Source: Frigidibacter sp. RF13 (lineage in GTDB: Bacteria; Pseudomonadota; Alphaproteobacteria; Rhodobacterales; Rhodobacteraceae). Taken from it: a stretch of 64,000 nt of DNA. This document shows, one piece after another, positions 27,406 through 35,504 of the stretch. The position numbers and the translations under genes are program-made. The notes beneath the pieces were generated by a model, which was given only the letters and a program-made list of their open reading frames with translations, ran no database searches and was not told the DNA's origin. The DNA is taken from the NCBI RefSeq assembly GCF_026626305.1, contig NZ_JAPNUE010000003.1:186001-250000 (forward strand), read 5' to 3'. Within the stretch, counting starts at the first letter, position 1. Each line of letters opens with the position of its first letter.

Positions 27406-28839
27406 ATGTCTGAAGTGAAGCCGCTGGTTCTGGACGTGGATGGTACGTTCCTGAAGACCGACATGCTGTGGGAATGTTTCTGGGCCGGACTCGGGCGGCA
27501 CCCATGGGCGACACTGAAGGCAGCGCTGCGGCATTTCTCGAATCCGGCCGCGCTGAAGGCCGAACTGGCGGCGCTTGCGGATATCCGGACCGATCTTCTG
27601 CCGGTCAATCCCGAGGTGGCCGAACTGGCGCTGAACAGCCGCGTGGCGGGGCGCGAGGTGATCCTGGCCTCAGGGTCGGACGAAAGGCTCGTCCGGCGGC
27701 TTGCGGCGGAATATGGTCTCTCGGACCGGGTCTTCGCCTCGGACGGGCAGACAAACCTCGTGAGCCGGTCGAAGGCCGCGGCCCTTGTCGCGGCCCTTGG
27801 CGAAGGCGGCTTCGACTATGCCGGCAACGAAGCGCGCGACATGGCGATCTGGGAGAAATCCGATCACGCGCTGATCATCGGCCATACATCCTCGGCCCGC
27901 GCGCTCGCCGCGCAGGGTCGCAATGTGGTGGAACTGAGCCGTCCGCACCGGCCGGCCGCGCTAATAAAGGCGCTCCGGCCACATCAATGGGTGAAGAACG
28001 CGCTGCTGATCCTGCCGATGATTGCCGCGCACCGGTTCGATCTGGTGACTTTGATCCCGATCCTCTGGGCGATCGCCGCCTTCTCGGCCGCGGCCTCCTC
28101 TATATATATAGTGAACGACCTTCTGGATCTGGAGGCGGACCGGCTGCATCCGACCAAGAAGAACCGGCCCTTCGCCAGCGGCGCGGTGCCGATTCAGTGG
28201 GGGATGGTGACTTTCCTGATCCTGGCCTGCGCAGCCCTCGGCATCGCTGCCGCACTGAACGTCGGGTTCCTGGCGGTCGTCGTGCTCTATATGGTGACGT
28301 CACTGGCCTATTCGCTGAAGCTGAAGCGCATGCGCTGGGTCGATGTGGCAACGCTTGCGGCCCTTTACACGATCCGGGTGATCGCGGGCGCGGCGGCGGC
28401 GCAGGTCTATGTCTCGATCTACATGCTGATCTTCATCTTCCCGATCTTCATCACGCTCGGCTGCGTGAAGCGACTGACTGAGCTGACCCTTGCGACCTCG
28501 GACGAACGCCTGCCCGGCCGCGGCTATGGCCGCCCGGACCGCGGCGACCTGCTAAATGTCGCGGGCCTCGGGACAGTTGGTGCGCTTCTGATTTTCTTCC
28601 TCTATTCGCTATCCACGCAGGGGCGGGAGCTCTATCCAACGACCTGGATCCTCTGGCTCGCCATGATCCCGATGGCCGTATGGCTTGTGCGCATGGTGCT
28701 TCTGGGCTGGTTCGGCAAGCAGGACTACGACCCGATCGTATTCGCCATGCGCGACAAGTTCGGCATCGGCCTTCTGATGATCATCCTATCCCTGATGTTC
28801 TGGGCGGCTGGCCTCTGGTCCCAATGGTTCGGGGCCTGA
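27406..28839 (+). CDS. HAD-UbiA fusion, polyprenyl-phosphate phosphoribosyltransferase-like
   Basis: A 477 aa two-domain protein. Residues 1-180 are a HAD phosphatase: LDVDGTF, then ILASGSDERL, RSKAAAL and YAGNEARDMAIW cover the four HAD motifs. From about 190 there is a UbiA membrane domain with NDLLDLEADRLHPTKKNRPF and YSLKLKRMRWVDVATLAALY, the two Asp-rich sites. The NDxxDxxxDRxHPxKxxRPxxSG form matches decaprenyl-phosphate phosphoribosyltransferase rather than quinone UbiA. I infer it makes polyprenyl-phosphoryl ribose 5-phosphate and removes the phosphate itself. dprE1/dprE2 relatives lie nearby on the opposite strand. Confidence 0.78.
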   Translation: MSEVKPLVLDVDGTFLKTDMLWECFWAGLGRHPWATLKAALRHFSNPAALKAELAALADIRTDLLPVNPEVAELALNSRVAGREVILASGSDERLVRRLAAEYGLSDRVFASDGQTNLVSRSKAAALVAALGEGGFDYAGNEARDMAIWEKSDHALIIGHTSSARALAAQGRNVVELSRPHRPAALIKALRPHQWVKNALLILPMIAAHRFDLVTLIPILWAIAAFSAAASSIYIVNDLLDLEADRLHPTKKNRPFASGAVPIQWGMVTFLILACAALGIAAALNVGFLAVVVLYMVTSLAYSLKLKRMRWVDVATLAALYTIRVIAGAAAAQVYVSIYMLIFIFPIFITLGCVKRLTELTLATSDERLPGRGYGRPDRGDLLNVAGLGTVGALLIFFLYSLSTQGRELYPTTWILWLAMIPMAVWLVRMVLLGWFGKQDYDPIVFAMRDKFGIGLLMIILSLMFWAAGLWSQWFGA

Positions 28840-28902
28840 GGTCAGCTGCGCGCAGCCTAGTCGCGTGCCTTGGGGGCAGAGTTCAATCGCCGCGGAGGCA
28901 GA

Positions 28903-30429
28903 TCAAACCGATGCGTCGACGCGTCTGAGGATGCCGAGATAGCGCTGCGGTATTGAGCGATCCTCGAAGAAATCCAGTTCCGCCCTGACAATATCTTCCA
29001 GGCTCAAATCCGGCCAAACGGCCTTCAGCCTGCCCAGCACTTCCTTGGCACGCGGCATGTCGCCCAGTTCCGCACAAGCGATCGCGAAATGGGCAAGCGA
29101 CCAGGAGGTGATGGCGTCAAGCCCCTCATAGCAGGCAATCGCTTCGCCAAATCGTCTGCCGGTCGTCAGGACGATCCCGCGAAAATCATCCATCCAGCCA
29201 ATGGCGAACGGATCGCGCCGTTGCGCTTCTTCAAGCTCCGCCAGCGCGTTTTCCGGCCTGCCGGTATAATTCAGGAGCAGAGCATGGATGCTGAGAATGA
29301 ACGGGTCGTTCGGGTTGAGCGAGACGGCATGATCGAGACTTGTCTCCGCCTGCCTGAAGCGGCCGGAATAAAGATTTGCGAAACCGGTGGCGAGGTGACC
29401 ATAAGCTTCGTTCGGGTCGAGCCGAAGCGCGGCTGCAGCGATTTTCAGGCCGGACTCCAGACGTGCCCAATTGTCATACTCCCAATAGAAATGGATGGAT
29501 TCAACGAAACTCAGCAAAGCATAGGCGGCTGCGAATTCGGGATCGAGTTCCACGGCCCGTCGCAACAAGGGCTCGGCGTCGCGTACTGTGTCGTAGGTCG
29601 CCGAGAGTTGTAGCGCTCTGAGATAGTAGTCGTACGCGGACATGTTGCTTGTTGGGCGCAGGCGCCCGCGCGCGACGATCGCGGTGCGGGCCTGACGCGC
29701 CAGACGGGCCGCGATCATCTGGGTTATTTCATCCTGGATCGCGAATATGTCCGTGAGCTCACGATCATAATGTTCACCCCAGACATGTGCGAGCTTGCCA
29801 GCATCGATCAATTGAACAGAAATGCGGACCCGGTTGGCTATCTTGCGTACGCTCCCCTGGACCACGTACTGAACGCCCAGTTGGCCCGCGACTTCGGCGA
29901 CGTCGGTCGATGTATCGCGAAACCGGAACGACGAGTTGCGCGCGATGACAAGGAGTTCCCTGAACCTGCCGAGTTCGGTGATTATGTCCTCGGTGATCCC
30001 GTCGCTGAAATAGACCTGATCGGGATCGTCGCTCATGTTGGCGAAGGGCAGGACGGCGATCGAGGGCTTGTGTGACGGCTTCTCGTCTTCCTGCGGCAGG
30101 CTTTCGATGCCATTCTGGCTGGAAGTGCCTGCAACCGCTGTCGGCGGCGGACCGACATATTTGTAACCCCGGCCATGAACCGTCTTGATCATTCCGGGAT
30201 CGAGCGCCTTGCGCAGGGCTGACACGTGAACCTGCAATGTATTGTCTTCGACGATCAGGCCTGGCCAGACCGTTTCAAGCAGCTCCGACTTGCCGATCAC
30301 ATCGTCGGGTTTGCCCAGAAGCATCGAGAGAATGTCGAAGGAGCGCGCCGAAAGATCGACTGGTCCATTCGGCCCGACAAGTTGCCGCGCTGACGGTCTA
30401 ATTCGGTAGTCGCCGAAACGCAGCTCCAT
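28903..30429 (-). CDS. Winged-helix transcriptional regulator with TolB-like and TPR domains
   Basis: A 508 aa one-component regulator. An OmpR/CadC-type DNA-binding wing (residues 1-95: LSARSFDILSMLLGKPDDVI, then KTVHGRGYKYVG) is followed by the adenylate-cyclase-associated domain SIAVLPFANMSDDPDQVYFS, DGITEDIITELGRFRELLVI and RISVQLIDAGKLAHVWGEHY. The rest is TPR-like (AYALLSFVESIHFYWEYDNW onward). No transmembrane segment is obvious, unlike CadC. It probably senses a ligand or partner through the TPRs. It sits between the UbiA fusion and a small divergent ORF; its target is unknown. Confidence 0.85.
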   Translation of the reverse strand: MELRFGDYRIRPSARQLVGPNGPVDLSARSFDILSMLLGKPDDVIGKSELLETVWPGLIVEDNTLQVHVSALRKALDPGMIKTVHGRGYKYVGPPPTAVAGTSSQNGIESLPQEDEKPSHKPSIAVLPFANMSDDPDQVYFSDGITEDIITELGRFRELLVIARNSSFRFRDTSTDVAEVAGQLGVQYVVQGSVRKIANRVRISVQLIDAGKLAHVWGEHYDRELTDIFAIQDEITQMIAARLARQARTAIVARGRLRPTSNMSAYDYYLRALQLSATYDTVRDAEPLLRRAVELDPEFAAAYALLSFVESIHFYWEYDNWARLESGLKIAAAALRLDPNEAYGHLATGFANLYSGRFRQAETSLDHAVSLNPNDPFILSIHALLLNYTGRPENALAELEEAQRRDPFAIGWMDDFRGIVLTTGRRFGEAIACYEGLDAITSWSLAHFAIACAELGDMPRAKEVLGRLKAVWPDLSLEDIVRAELDFFEDRSIPQRYLGILRRVDASV

Positions 30430-30468
30430 CGGTTCCTCCGCGTCTGCAGGGCAGGATAACCGAAAGCT

Positions 30469-30507
30469 CTGAAAAAGCGAGTTTCAGATAGATTCAGGGC
30501 TTTTCAG
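30469..30507. promoter_or_regulatory. Candidate operator between the regulator and the small ORF
   Basis: CTGAAAAAGC (30469-30478) and GCTTTTCAG (30499-30507) form an imperfect inverted repeat, with further TTTCAG and ATTCAG copies between. It lies in the 133 bp divergent intergenic region. Autoregulation is a guess. Confidence 0.35.
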
Positions 30508-30552
30508 TCCCTCGCCAAAGACTTTTCGCCTCTGCCCGGCAAGCCTGAAGCC

Positions 30553-30562
30553 GGAGGTGATC
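30553..30562 (+). promoter_or_regulatory. Extended Shine-Dalgarno GGAGGTGATC before the small ORF
   Basis: GGAGGTGATC abuts ATG at 30563. All ten bases can pair with the 3' end of 16S rRNA, longer than at any other gene in the window that I inspected. It makes heavy translation of the small ORF likely. Confidence 0.65.
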
Positions 30563-30778
30563 ATGGCACACATTCATCATACCGACAGCTGGCCTGTCTC
30601 TCTGTGGCACTACTGGTACAGTCCGGCCCGAGGCCATGCGAGAGCTTGCCTGTCATTTGCCCTGTCACTGGCAAGAGGGGTTGCGAGAGGGTTGGCGTCT
30701 GTCGCACAGGCAATCGGTCATGCGGCGGAGTTGACCTACGTCGATCCCTATGTGCCTCATGCAGATCGCCGCCGCTAG
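30563..30778 (+). CDS. Small hypothetical protein with a near-ideal ribosome binding site
   Basis: A 71 aa ORF starting MAHIHHTDSWPVSLWHYW, with many His and Trp residues at the front, a hydrophobic Ala/Leu-rich middle and ending DPYVPHADRRR. I know no family. The case for it being real is its start: GGAGGTGATC directly before ATG is a ten-base perfect match to the 16S rRNA anti-Shine-Dalgarno end. It is divergent from the winged-helix regulator and convergent with dprE2, so it may be that regulator's target. Confidence 0.55.
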   Translation: MAHIHHTDSWPVSLWHYWYSPARGHARACLSFALSLARGVARGLASVAQAIGHAAELTYVDPYVPHADRRR

Positions 30779-30812
30779 CTGAACCCGGGAGAAACGGAAG
30801 GCGGGCCGGTGT

Positions 30813-31562
30813 TCAGATCTTCATTTTCTTGAAGATCATCTCCGGCACATGGATGATGATCAGCATGATGAAGCGCCAGAAGAACGGCGTGTAGATCACG
30901 TTCCGCCGCTTCCTGACCGCGCGCGCGATATCGTCGGCCACCTTCTCGGGCGAGGCGACGAGGAACATGCCGGGCAGGCCCCAGGTCATCGACGTATCGA
31001 CGAAGCCGGGTTTCACCGTCACCACGTGCCCCCCTGCGCGCGTGAGGCGATTGCGAAGACCCGAGAGATAGGTGTGAAAGCCTGCCTTTGCGGCACCGTA
31101 GACGTAATTGCCAAGCCGCCCCCGGTCGCCCGCGACCGAACCGACGCCCACCACCGTGCCGCCGCCGCGCGCTTCCATCTTCGGCGCGAGCAGCTGCAGG
31201 AAACGGGCGGGACCGGTGAAACTGTCGGTGACCGTGCCGTCGATCAGCGCAGGGTCGGCGTCGATGTCCGCCTGTGGCGGCATGGAGCCTACGAAGACGG
31301 CGGCGTTCAGCACGCCCTCCTCTGCGTCCATCCGTGCGATGAGGGCCTCGAAACCATCGGGGTGGCGCGCATCGAAGGCAAGGGCTTCGGCGAGCCGGGC
31401 GCCGCGCAGGCGGCAATCTTCGGCCAGCAGGTTCAGATCGTCCATGTCGCGTCCGGCGAGAAGGACGGCGGCGCCTTCTGCCGCCTGTTTGCGGGCGAAG
31501 GCCCGCGCCATCGAGGAGGTGGCCCCGAGGATGATCCAGGTCTGCTTCATGGTGGTGCTCAT
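30813..31562 (-). CDS. dprE2: DprE2-like short-chain dehydrogenase
   Basis: A 249 aa SDR. WIILGATSSMARAFARKQA near the N-terminus is the NAD-binding start, with GATSS in place of GxxxGxG. Catalytic residues are Ser in VGVGSVAGDRG and Tyr/Lys in YVYGAAKAGFHTYLSGL. The tail RNVIYTPFFWRFIMLIIIHV, then PEMIFKKMKI, closely parallels the mycobacterial DprE2 tail (WAPxxFRxxMxxxxHxPxxIFxKxxI). In that pathway DprE2 reduces the 2-keto intermediate made by DprE1. Start is ATG 31562, overlapping the dprE1 stop by four bases, so the two are translationally coupled. Confidence 0.85.
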   Translation of the reverse strand: MSTTMKQTWIILGATSSMARAFARKQAAEGAAVLLAGRDMDDLNLLAEDCRLRGARLAEALAFDARHPDGFEALIARMDAEEGVLNAAVFVGSMPPQADIDADPALIDGTVTDSFTGPARFLQLLAPKMEARGGGTVVGVGSVAGDRGRLGNYVYGAAKAGFHTYLSGLRNRLTRAGGHVVTVKPGFVDTSMTWGLPGMFLVASPEKVADDIARAVRKRRNVIYTPFFWRFIMLIIIHVPEMIFKKMKI

Positions 31563-32872
31563 GCCACGTCCCTCAATCTCAGGCGCCGCACCATGTCGGT
31601 CGCAAGCCGCCCCTCGGGGTCGGCCTTCTTCACTTGTTTGCGCCAATCGGCGAGTTCGGGATACATCGCCGCCATGCTGTCTGGCCCCGCGAGCCCGTCC
31701 TTGGCGAAATAAAGCCTGCCACCGGCTGCCGCCGTCAGGGCCTCTAGCCGCCCGATCAGCTCACGCGCCTCTGCCCGGTTCGGGAAATCGACGGCAAGGG
31801 TGTAGCCCTCCATCGGGAAGGAAAGATGACCCGCGCGCCCCGGCCCCATGCGTTTGAGGACAGCGAGCGGCGAGGCGAGGCCCGAGGTGGAGATCTTTTC
31901 CATCATGTCCCTGAGCGCAGGCGCCGAGGCGATCGGCACCACGCACTGGAACTGATGAAAACCGCGCTTCCCATAAAGCCGGTTCCAGTCGTGGATCTTG
32001 TCGAGCGGGAAGAAGAAGTCCGAGATCGGCTTCACCAAAGTTCGGCCCGAGACCGGGACCCGGCGATAATAGAGCTGATTGAAGGCTCGCACGATTGGTG
32101 CCGAGAGAGCGAAGTGCGGCGCCTCGAACGGGACCTTGCGGTACTTGACACGCTTCGGCACCAGGCCCGCGCCGGTCTCGCCCTCTTCCAGAATGCCGCG
32201 CCCGAGTGAAGCGCCGGTCGCGGTCGCGTCGATCCAGCCGACGGTATAGGTCGCTTCCGACCGGTCGAGATGGGCGAGGAAATCCTCCCAGCCCTCGATC
32301 CGCCGTTCGGTCACCACCATCACGTCGCCCTTGCAGGGGATGAGCCGCAGCCTGGCCGAAAGGATCACACCGGTCTGGCCAAGGCCGCCTGCGGTGGCGC
32401 GGAAGAGTTCGGCGTTCTTCTCCGGCCCCGCCTCTTGCACGCCTTTATGGGTGCGGATGCGGATCGAGATCACATGCTGGCAGAAGGAACCCATGTGATG
32501 GTGGTTCTTGCCATGCACATCCTGGGCGATGCAGCCACCGACGGTGGCAAAGCCGGTGCCGGGCATCACCGCGGGCAGCCAGCCAAGGGGCGCGAAGCGG
32601 GCGGCGATATCGCCGATCATGGCGCCCGCCTCGACCTCGAGAAGGCCGGTATCCGCGTCGAAGGACAGGAACCGGTCGAGCCGCGTCATGTCGATGGCGC
32701 GGCCGTCAGAATTCAGGGCGGCGTCGCCATACGACCGGCGGTTGCCGATCGCGGGCAGGAGCCCTTCGGCGAGGAGTGAGGTAAGCGCCGCCTGCCGTTC
32801 CGGCCGCGCCAGCGCGCCTTTCGCCGTCAGCGCGCGGCCCCAGCCCCTATAGGTCGTGTCTTTCCAAATCAT
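31559..32872 (-). CDS. dprE1: DprE1-like FAD-dependent polyprenyl-phosphoryl-ribose oxidase
   Basis: A 437 aa VAO-fold flavoprotein. AIGNRRSYGDAALNSDG (41-57) and QDVHGKNHHHMGSFCQHV (117-134) are the FAD-contact motifs of DprE1. The substrate region AVLKRMGPGRAGHLSFPMEG, YTLAVDFP, and RLYFAKD with catalytic lysine 391 (equivalent to Lys418) also match. Ala360 occupies the position of Cys387, the residue attacked by benzothiazinone drugs in Mycobacterium. It oxidises C2 of ribose on a polyprenyl phosphate. ATG at 32872 (MIWKDTTYRGW) is chosen over the longer upstream frame, which runs into the next gene. Confidence 0.88.
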   Translation of the reverse strand: MIWKDTTYRGWGRALTAKGALARPERQAALTSLLAEGLLPAIGNRRSYGDAALNSDGRAIDMTRLDRFLSFDADTGLLEVEAGAMIGDIAARFAPLGWLPAVMPGTGFATVGGCIAQDVHGKNHHHMGSFCQHVISIRIRTHKGVQEAGPEKNAELFRATAGGLGQTGVILSARLRLIPCKGDVMVVTERRIEGWEDFLAHLDRSEATYTVGWIDATATGASLGRGILEEGETGAGLVPKRVKYRKVPFEAPHFALSAPIVRAFNQLYYRRVPVSGRTLVKPISDFFFPLDKIHDWNRLYGKRGFHQFQCVVPIASAPALRDMMEKISTSGLASPLAVLKRMGPGRAGHLSFPMEGYTLAVDFPNRAEARELIGRLEALTAAAGGRLYFAKDGLAGPDSMAAMYPELADWRKQVKKADPEGRLATDMVRRLRLRDVA

Positions 32873-32883
32873 GTCAGCCCCTT

Positions 32884-33882
32884 CTAACCTCCGGTCGTGC
32901 GTCCGCCCCGTTCCGCGAAAGGGAAGGCCATGAGGCCGAGGAGGACGGCGAACCAGAGGGTCGTGAAACGGATCAGCGCAGTCGCGGCGATGGCGGCGGG
33001 CAGCGGAACGCCCGCGACCGTGATGAGCGCGACCATCGCGGCTTCGGCCCCGCCAAGCCCGCCCGGCGCGCCAGTGAGCCCGCCCGCGAGCGTCGAGAAG
33101 ACGAAGATCGCGAGCGCGGTCGCAAAACCCACCTCGGCGCCGAGCCAGCCGAGGAGAAGATGAAAGGCCCAGATTTCCGCGAGCCAGCCCGCGAGGCCGA
33201 GGCAAAGCGCGCCTATCAAGACAGATGGCGCGCCGAAGGCGCCGAGCGAGAGCGCCGCGCGGCGGAGACGCGCCGTGAGCCGCGGGAAGCGGCGGCCGCT
33301 CAGGCGGTAGGCGAGGCCGACGAGCGTAGCGAGGAGGCGCGGGTGGGTGGCGGCGGCGGCGGAGCCGAGCGCCAGAAGCGCGATGGCGGGCGCGCCCGGA
33401 ATGCGGATCGCGAAGGGAAGGGCGGTGGAGAGGAGGAGCGCCATTGCCGCGAGGTCGAAGGCGCGGTCGCCGAGGGCGGCGGGCGCGGCCCGCTCAACCG
33501 GTGCGTTCGCGGCCCGGGCGAGCCAGCGCAAGCGAACCAGCTCGCCGATCTTGCCCGGGGTCACGCTCATGGCGAAGCCGCCGAAATAATGCAGGAGCCC
33601 GGTGCGGGCCGGAACCTGAAGCCGGAGCGCGCGCGAGAAGACCTGCCAGCGTACGGCGCGCAAGAAGTAGTTCAGAAGCGAGAGCGCGAGGAGGAGCGCG
33701 ATATTGTCCAGGGTGAGCCGGGCGGCGACCCGGCCGATCTCTGCCCAGTCGGTGCCACGGCTGACGCCGAGAAGTCCGATGGTGAGAAGGATGAGGAGAC
33801 CGGCGACAAGGAGCCGGTCGCGCGCCCGCGAAGGGGGGCGCGGCAGCAGCGGTCCGGGGCCTGGAAAGTCTCTGCTCATCAT
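32884..33882 (-). CDS. UPF0104/LPG-synthase-transmembrane-type membrane protein
   Basis: A 332 aa protein with about seven or eight hydrophobic helices, matching the lysylphosphatidylglycerol synthase transmembrane region family. The loop HYFGGFAMSVTPGKIGELVR and the C-terminal FSTLAGGLTGAPGGLGGAEA are the conserved blocks. No aminoacyl domain is attached, so it is not itself an MprF synthase. Such proteins commonly sit beside polyprenyl-phosphate-sugar genes, and this one is 11 bp upstream of dprE1 in the same direction. Flipping of the lipid-sugar is my inference. Start ATG 33882 or 33879. Confidence 0.75.
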   Translation of the reverse strand: MMSRDFPGPGPLLPRPPSRARDRLLVAGLLILLTIGLLGVSRGTDWAEIGRVAARLTLDNIALLLALSLLNYFLRAVRWQVFSRALRLQVPARTGLLHYFGGFAMSVTPGKIGELVRLRWLARAANAPVERAAPAALGDRAFDLAAMALLLSTALPFAIRIPGAPAIALLALGSAAAATHPRLLATLVGLAYRLSGRRFPRLTARLRRAALSLGAFGAPSVLIGALCLGLAGWLAEIWAFHLLLGWLGAEVGFATALAIFVFSTLAGGLTGAPGGLGGAEAAMVALITVAGVPLPAAIAATALIRFTTLWFAVLLGLMAFPFAERGGRTTGG

Positions 33883-33988
33883 TCATGAAGGAGCTAGAGA
33901 CAGATTGGGGCAGCTTTATGGAGTTGTTTCGGAATTTCTTACAATCGCCGCCCAATTTCGACCCGCGCGGGGCGCGGGCCGATCCGTG

Positions 33989-34046
33989 CGAGGGGGCGCT
34001 GCCCCCTCGCGCTCCCCCGGGATATTTGCAAACGAAAGAAAGAAGG
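33989..34046 (+). repeat. REP-like GC-hairpin/TATTT element, copy 2
   Basis: CGAGGGGGCGCTGCCCCCTCG forms a perfect hairpin, followed by CTCCCCCGGGATATTTGC and AAACGAAAGAAAG. Same plan as the copies at 8815, 51296 and 53323. It fills the space between the scoB stop and the membrane-protein gene, on the opposite strand to scoB. Confidence 0.65.
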
Positions 34047-34676
34047 TCAGCCGACGATCGTGGCCTCGGTCGCGGCGCGCAAGTCTGCTTCGGTGACGCC
34101 GTCGGCGAGTTGGACGATCTTCAGCCCGCCCGGGACGACATCGAGGACGCCGAGGTTGGTGATGATGCGGTTCACCACGCCCTTGCCGGTCAGGGGCAGG
34201 GTGCAGGCTTTCAGCACCTTCGATTCCCCGTGTTTCGACGTGTGGTCCATGACGACGACCACGCGACCGACGCCTGCCACTAGGTCCATCGCGCCGCCCA
34301 TGCCCTTGACGAGCTTGCCGGGGATCATCCAGTTGGCGAGGTCTCCGGTTTCAGAAACCTCCATGCCGCCGAGGATCGCCATGGCGATCTTGCCGCCGCG
34401 GATCATCGCGAAGGACTGGGCGCTGTCGAAATAGGCGGTTTGCGGCAGTTCGGTGATCGTCTGCTTGCCCGCGTTGATCAGGTCCGGGTCTTCCTCGCCC
34501 TCGTAGGGAAAGGGGCCCATGCCGAGCATGCCGTTTTCCGACTGCAAGGTCACCTCGACGCCCTTCGGGATATAGTTGGCCACCAGCGTCGGGATGCCGA
34601 TGCCCAAATTCACATACCAGCCGTCCTGCAGTTCTTCGGCCGCGCGGGCGGCCATCTGGTCACGATCCCAGGGCAT
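34047..34676 (-). CDS. scoB: 3-oxoacid CoA-transferase subunit B
   Basis: A 209 aa beta subunit of a class I CoA-transferase. The catalytic glutamate is in LQSENGMLGMGPFPYEGEED. LGIGIPTLVANYIPKGVEV and GAMDLVAGVGRVVVVMDH match the succinyl-CoA:acetoacetate type. With ScoA it moves CoA onto acetoacetate, linking ketone bodies and polyhydroxybutyrate breakdown to acetyl-CoA. It overlaps scoA by one base (TGATG). Confidence 0.94.
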   Translation of the reverse strand: MPWDRDQMAARAAEELQDGWYVNLGIGIPTLVANYIPKGVEVTLQSENGMLGMGPFPYEGEEDPDLINAGKQTITELPQTAYFDSAQSFAMIRGGKIAMAILGGMEVSETGDLANWMIPGKLVKGMGGAMDLVAGVGRVVVVMDHTSKHGESKVLKACTLPLTGKGVVNRIITNLGVLDVVPGGLKIVQLADGVTEADLRAATEATIVG

Positions 34677-35386
34677 CAGACGGTCTCCTTCTTGCGGGTG
34701 GTGCGGTTCTCGATCCGCTTCTCATGGGCGCCTGCGATCAGCCGGTGCACATAGATGCCGGGCAGGTGGATCTTGTCAGGGTCGAGCGAGCCCAAGGGCA
34801 CGATTTCCTCGACTTCGGCCACGCAGATCTTGCCGCAGGTCGCGGCTGGCGCGTTGAAGTTGCGCGCGGTCTTGCGGAAGACGAGGTTGCCCGATGGGTC
34901 GGCCTTCCAGGCCTTGACGATGGAGAGGTCGGCGACGATTCCGGTTTCGAGGATATAAGTGCGGCCGTTGAAGTCTTTGTGGTCCTTGCCCTCGGCGATC
35001 ACCGTGCCGACGCCGGTCGCGGTGTAGAAGCCGGGGATGCCAGCGCCGCCCGCCCGCATCCGTTCGGCCAGAGTGCCTTGCGGGTTGAATTCCAGCTCCA
35101 GCTCTCCGCTGAGATACTGGCGCATGAATTCGGCATTCTCGCCCACGTAGGAGGAGATCATCTTCTTCACCTGCCGGGTGGCCAGAAGCTGGCCGAGGCC
35201 GAACCCGTCGACGCCGGCATTGTTGGACGCAATCGTCAGGTCCTTCGTTCCCGCATCGCGGATCGCCGCGATCAGGAGTTCCGGTATGCCGCAGAGGCCG
35301 AAGCCGCCGGCGGCGATCGTCATTCCGTCAAACAGCGCGCCTTCCAGCGCGGATGTCGCATCCTTGTAGACTTTCTTCACCGGCAT
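34676..35386 (-). CDS. scoA: 3-oxoacid CoA-transferase subunit A
   Basis: A 236 aa alpha subunit with the family block [20 protein letters not shown], where [10 protein letters not shown] binds CoA, and the middle [20 protein letters not shown] and FYTATGVGT segments. It pairs with scoB. ATG at 35386 is conventional, but AAGGAGG lies immediately against it; a GTG two codons later (MPV-KKVY) sits at a better distance of six bases from GGAGG. The start is therefore uncertain by two codons. A PAS-LuxR regulator is divergent. Confidence 0.93.
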   Translation of the reverse strand: MPVKKVYKDATSALEGALFDGMTIAAGGFGLCGIPELLIAAIRDAGTKDLTIASNNAGVDGFGLGQLLATRQVKKMISSYVGENAEFMRQYLSGELELEFNPQGTLAERMRAGGAGIPGFYTATGVGTVIAEGKDHKDFNGRTYILETGIVADLSIVKAWKADPSGNLVFRKTARNFNAPAATCGKICVAEVEEIVPLGSLDPDKIHLPGIYVHRLIAGAHEKRIENRTTRKKETV

Positions 35387-35475
35387 CCTCCTTCCGATGT
35401 CGCCGTCCGCCGGAGGCCCGGCGCGCATTTCGGGGTGAAAGTGACGGATTGCCAGGCGCGCTGCCATCCGTAAGA

Positions 35476-35496
35476 ATACGTAGATGGATACGTAGA
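35476..35496. promoter_or_regulatory. Tandem ATACGTAGA operator between scoA and the PAS-LuxR gene
   Basis: ATACGTAGA occurs at 35476-35484 and 35488-35496, 12 bases apart, each containing the palindrome TACGTA. It lies just upstream of the regulator ATG at 35505 and 90 bp ahead of scoA. The probable binding site of the adjacent LuxR-type protein. The short distance to the start would also allow repression of its own gene. Confidence 0.55.
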
Positions 35497-35504
35497 GATT
35501 GGCG

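Noticed and set aside
31559-33205. Longer form of dprE1 starting upstream
   Set aside because: The extra 111 residues overlap the UPF0104 gene, are Arg-rich and have no counterpart in DprE1; ATG 32872 gives the conserved start.
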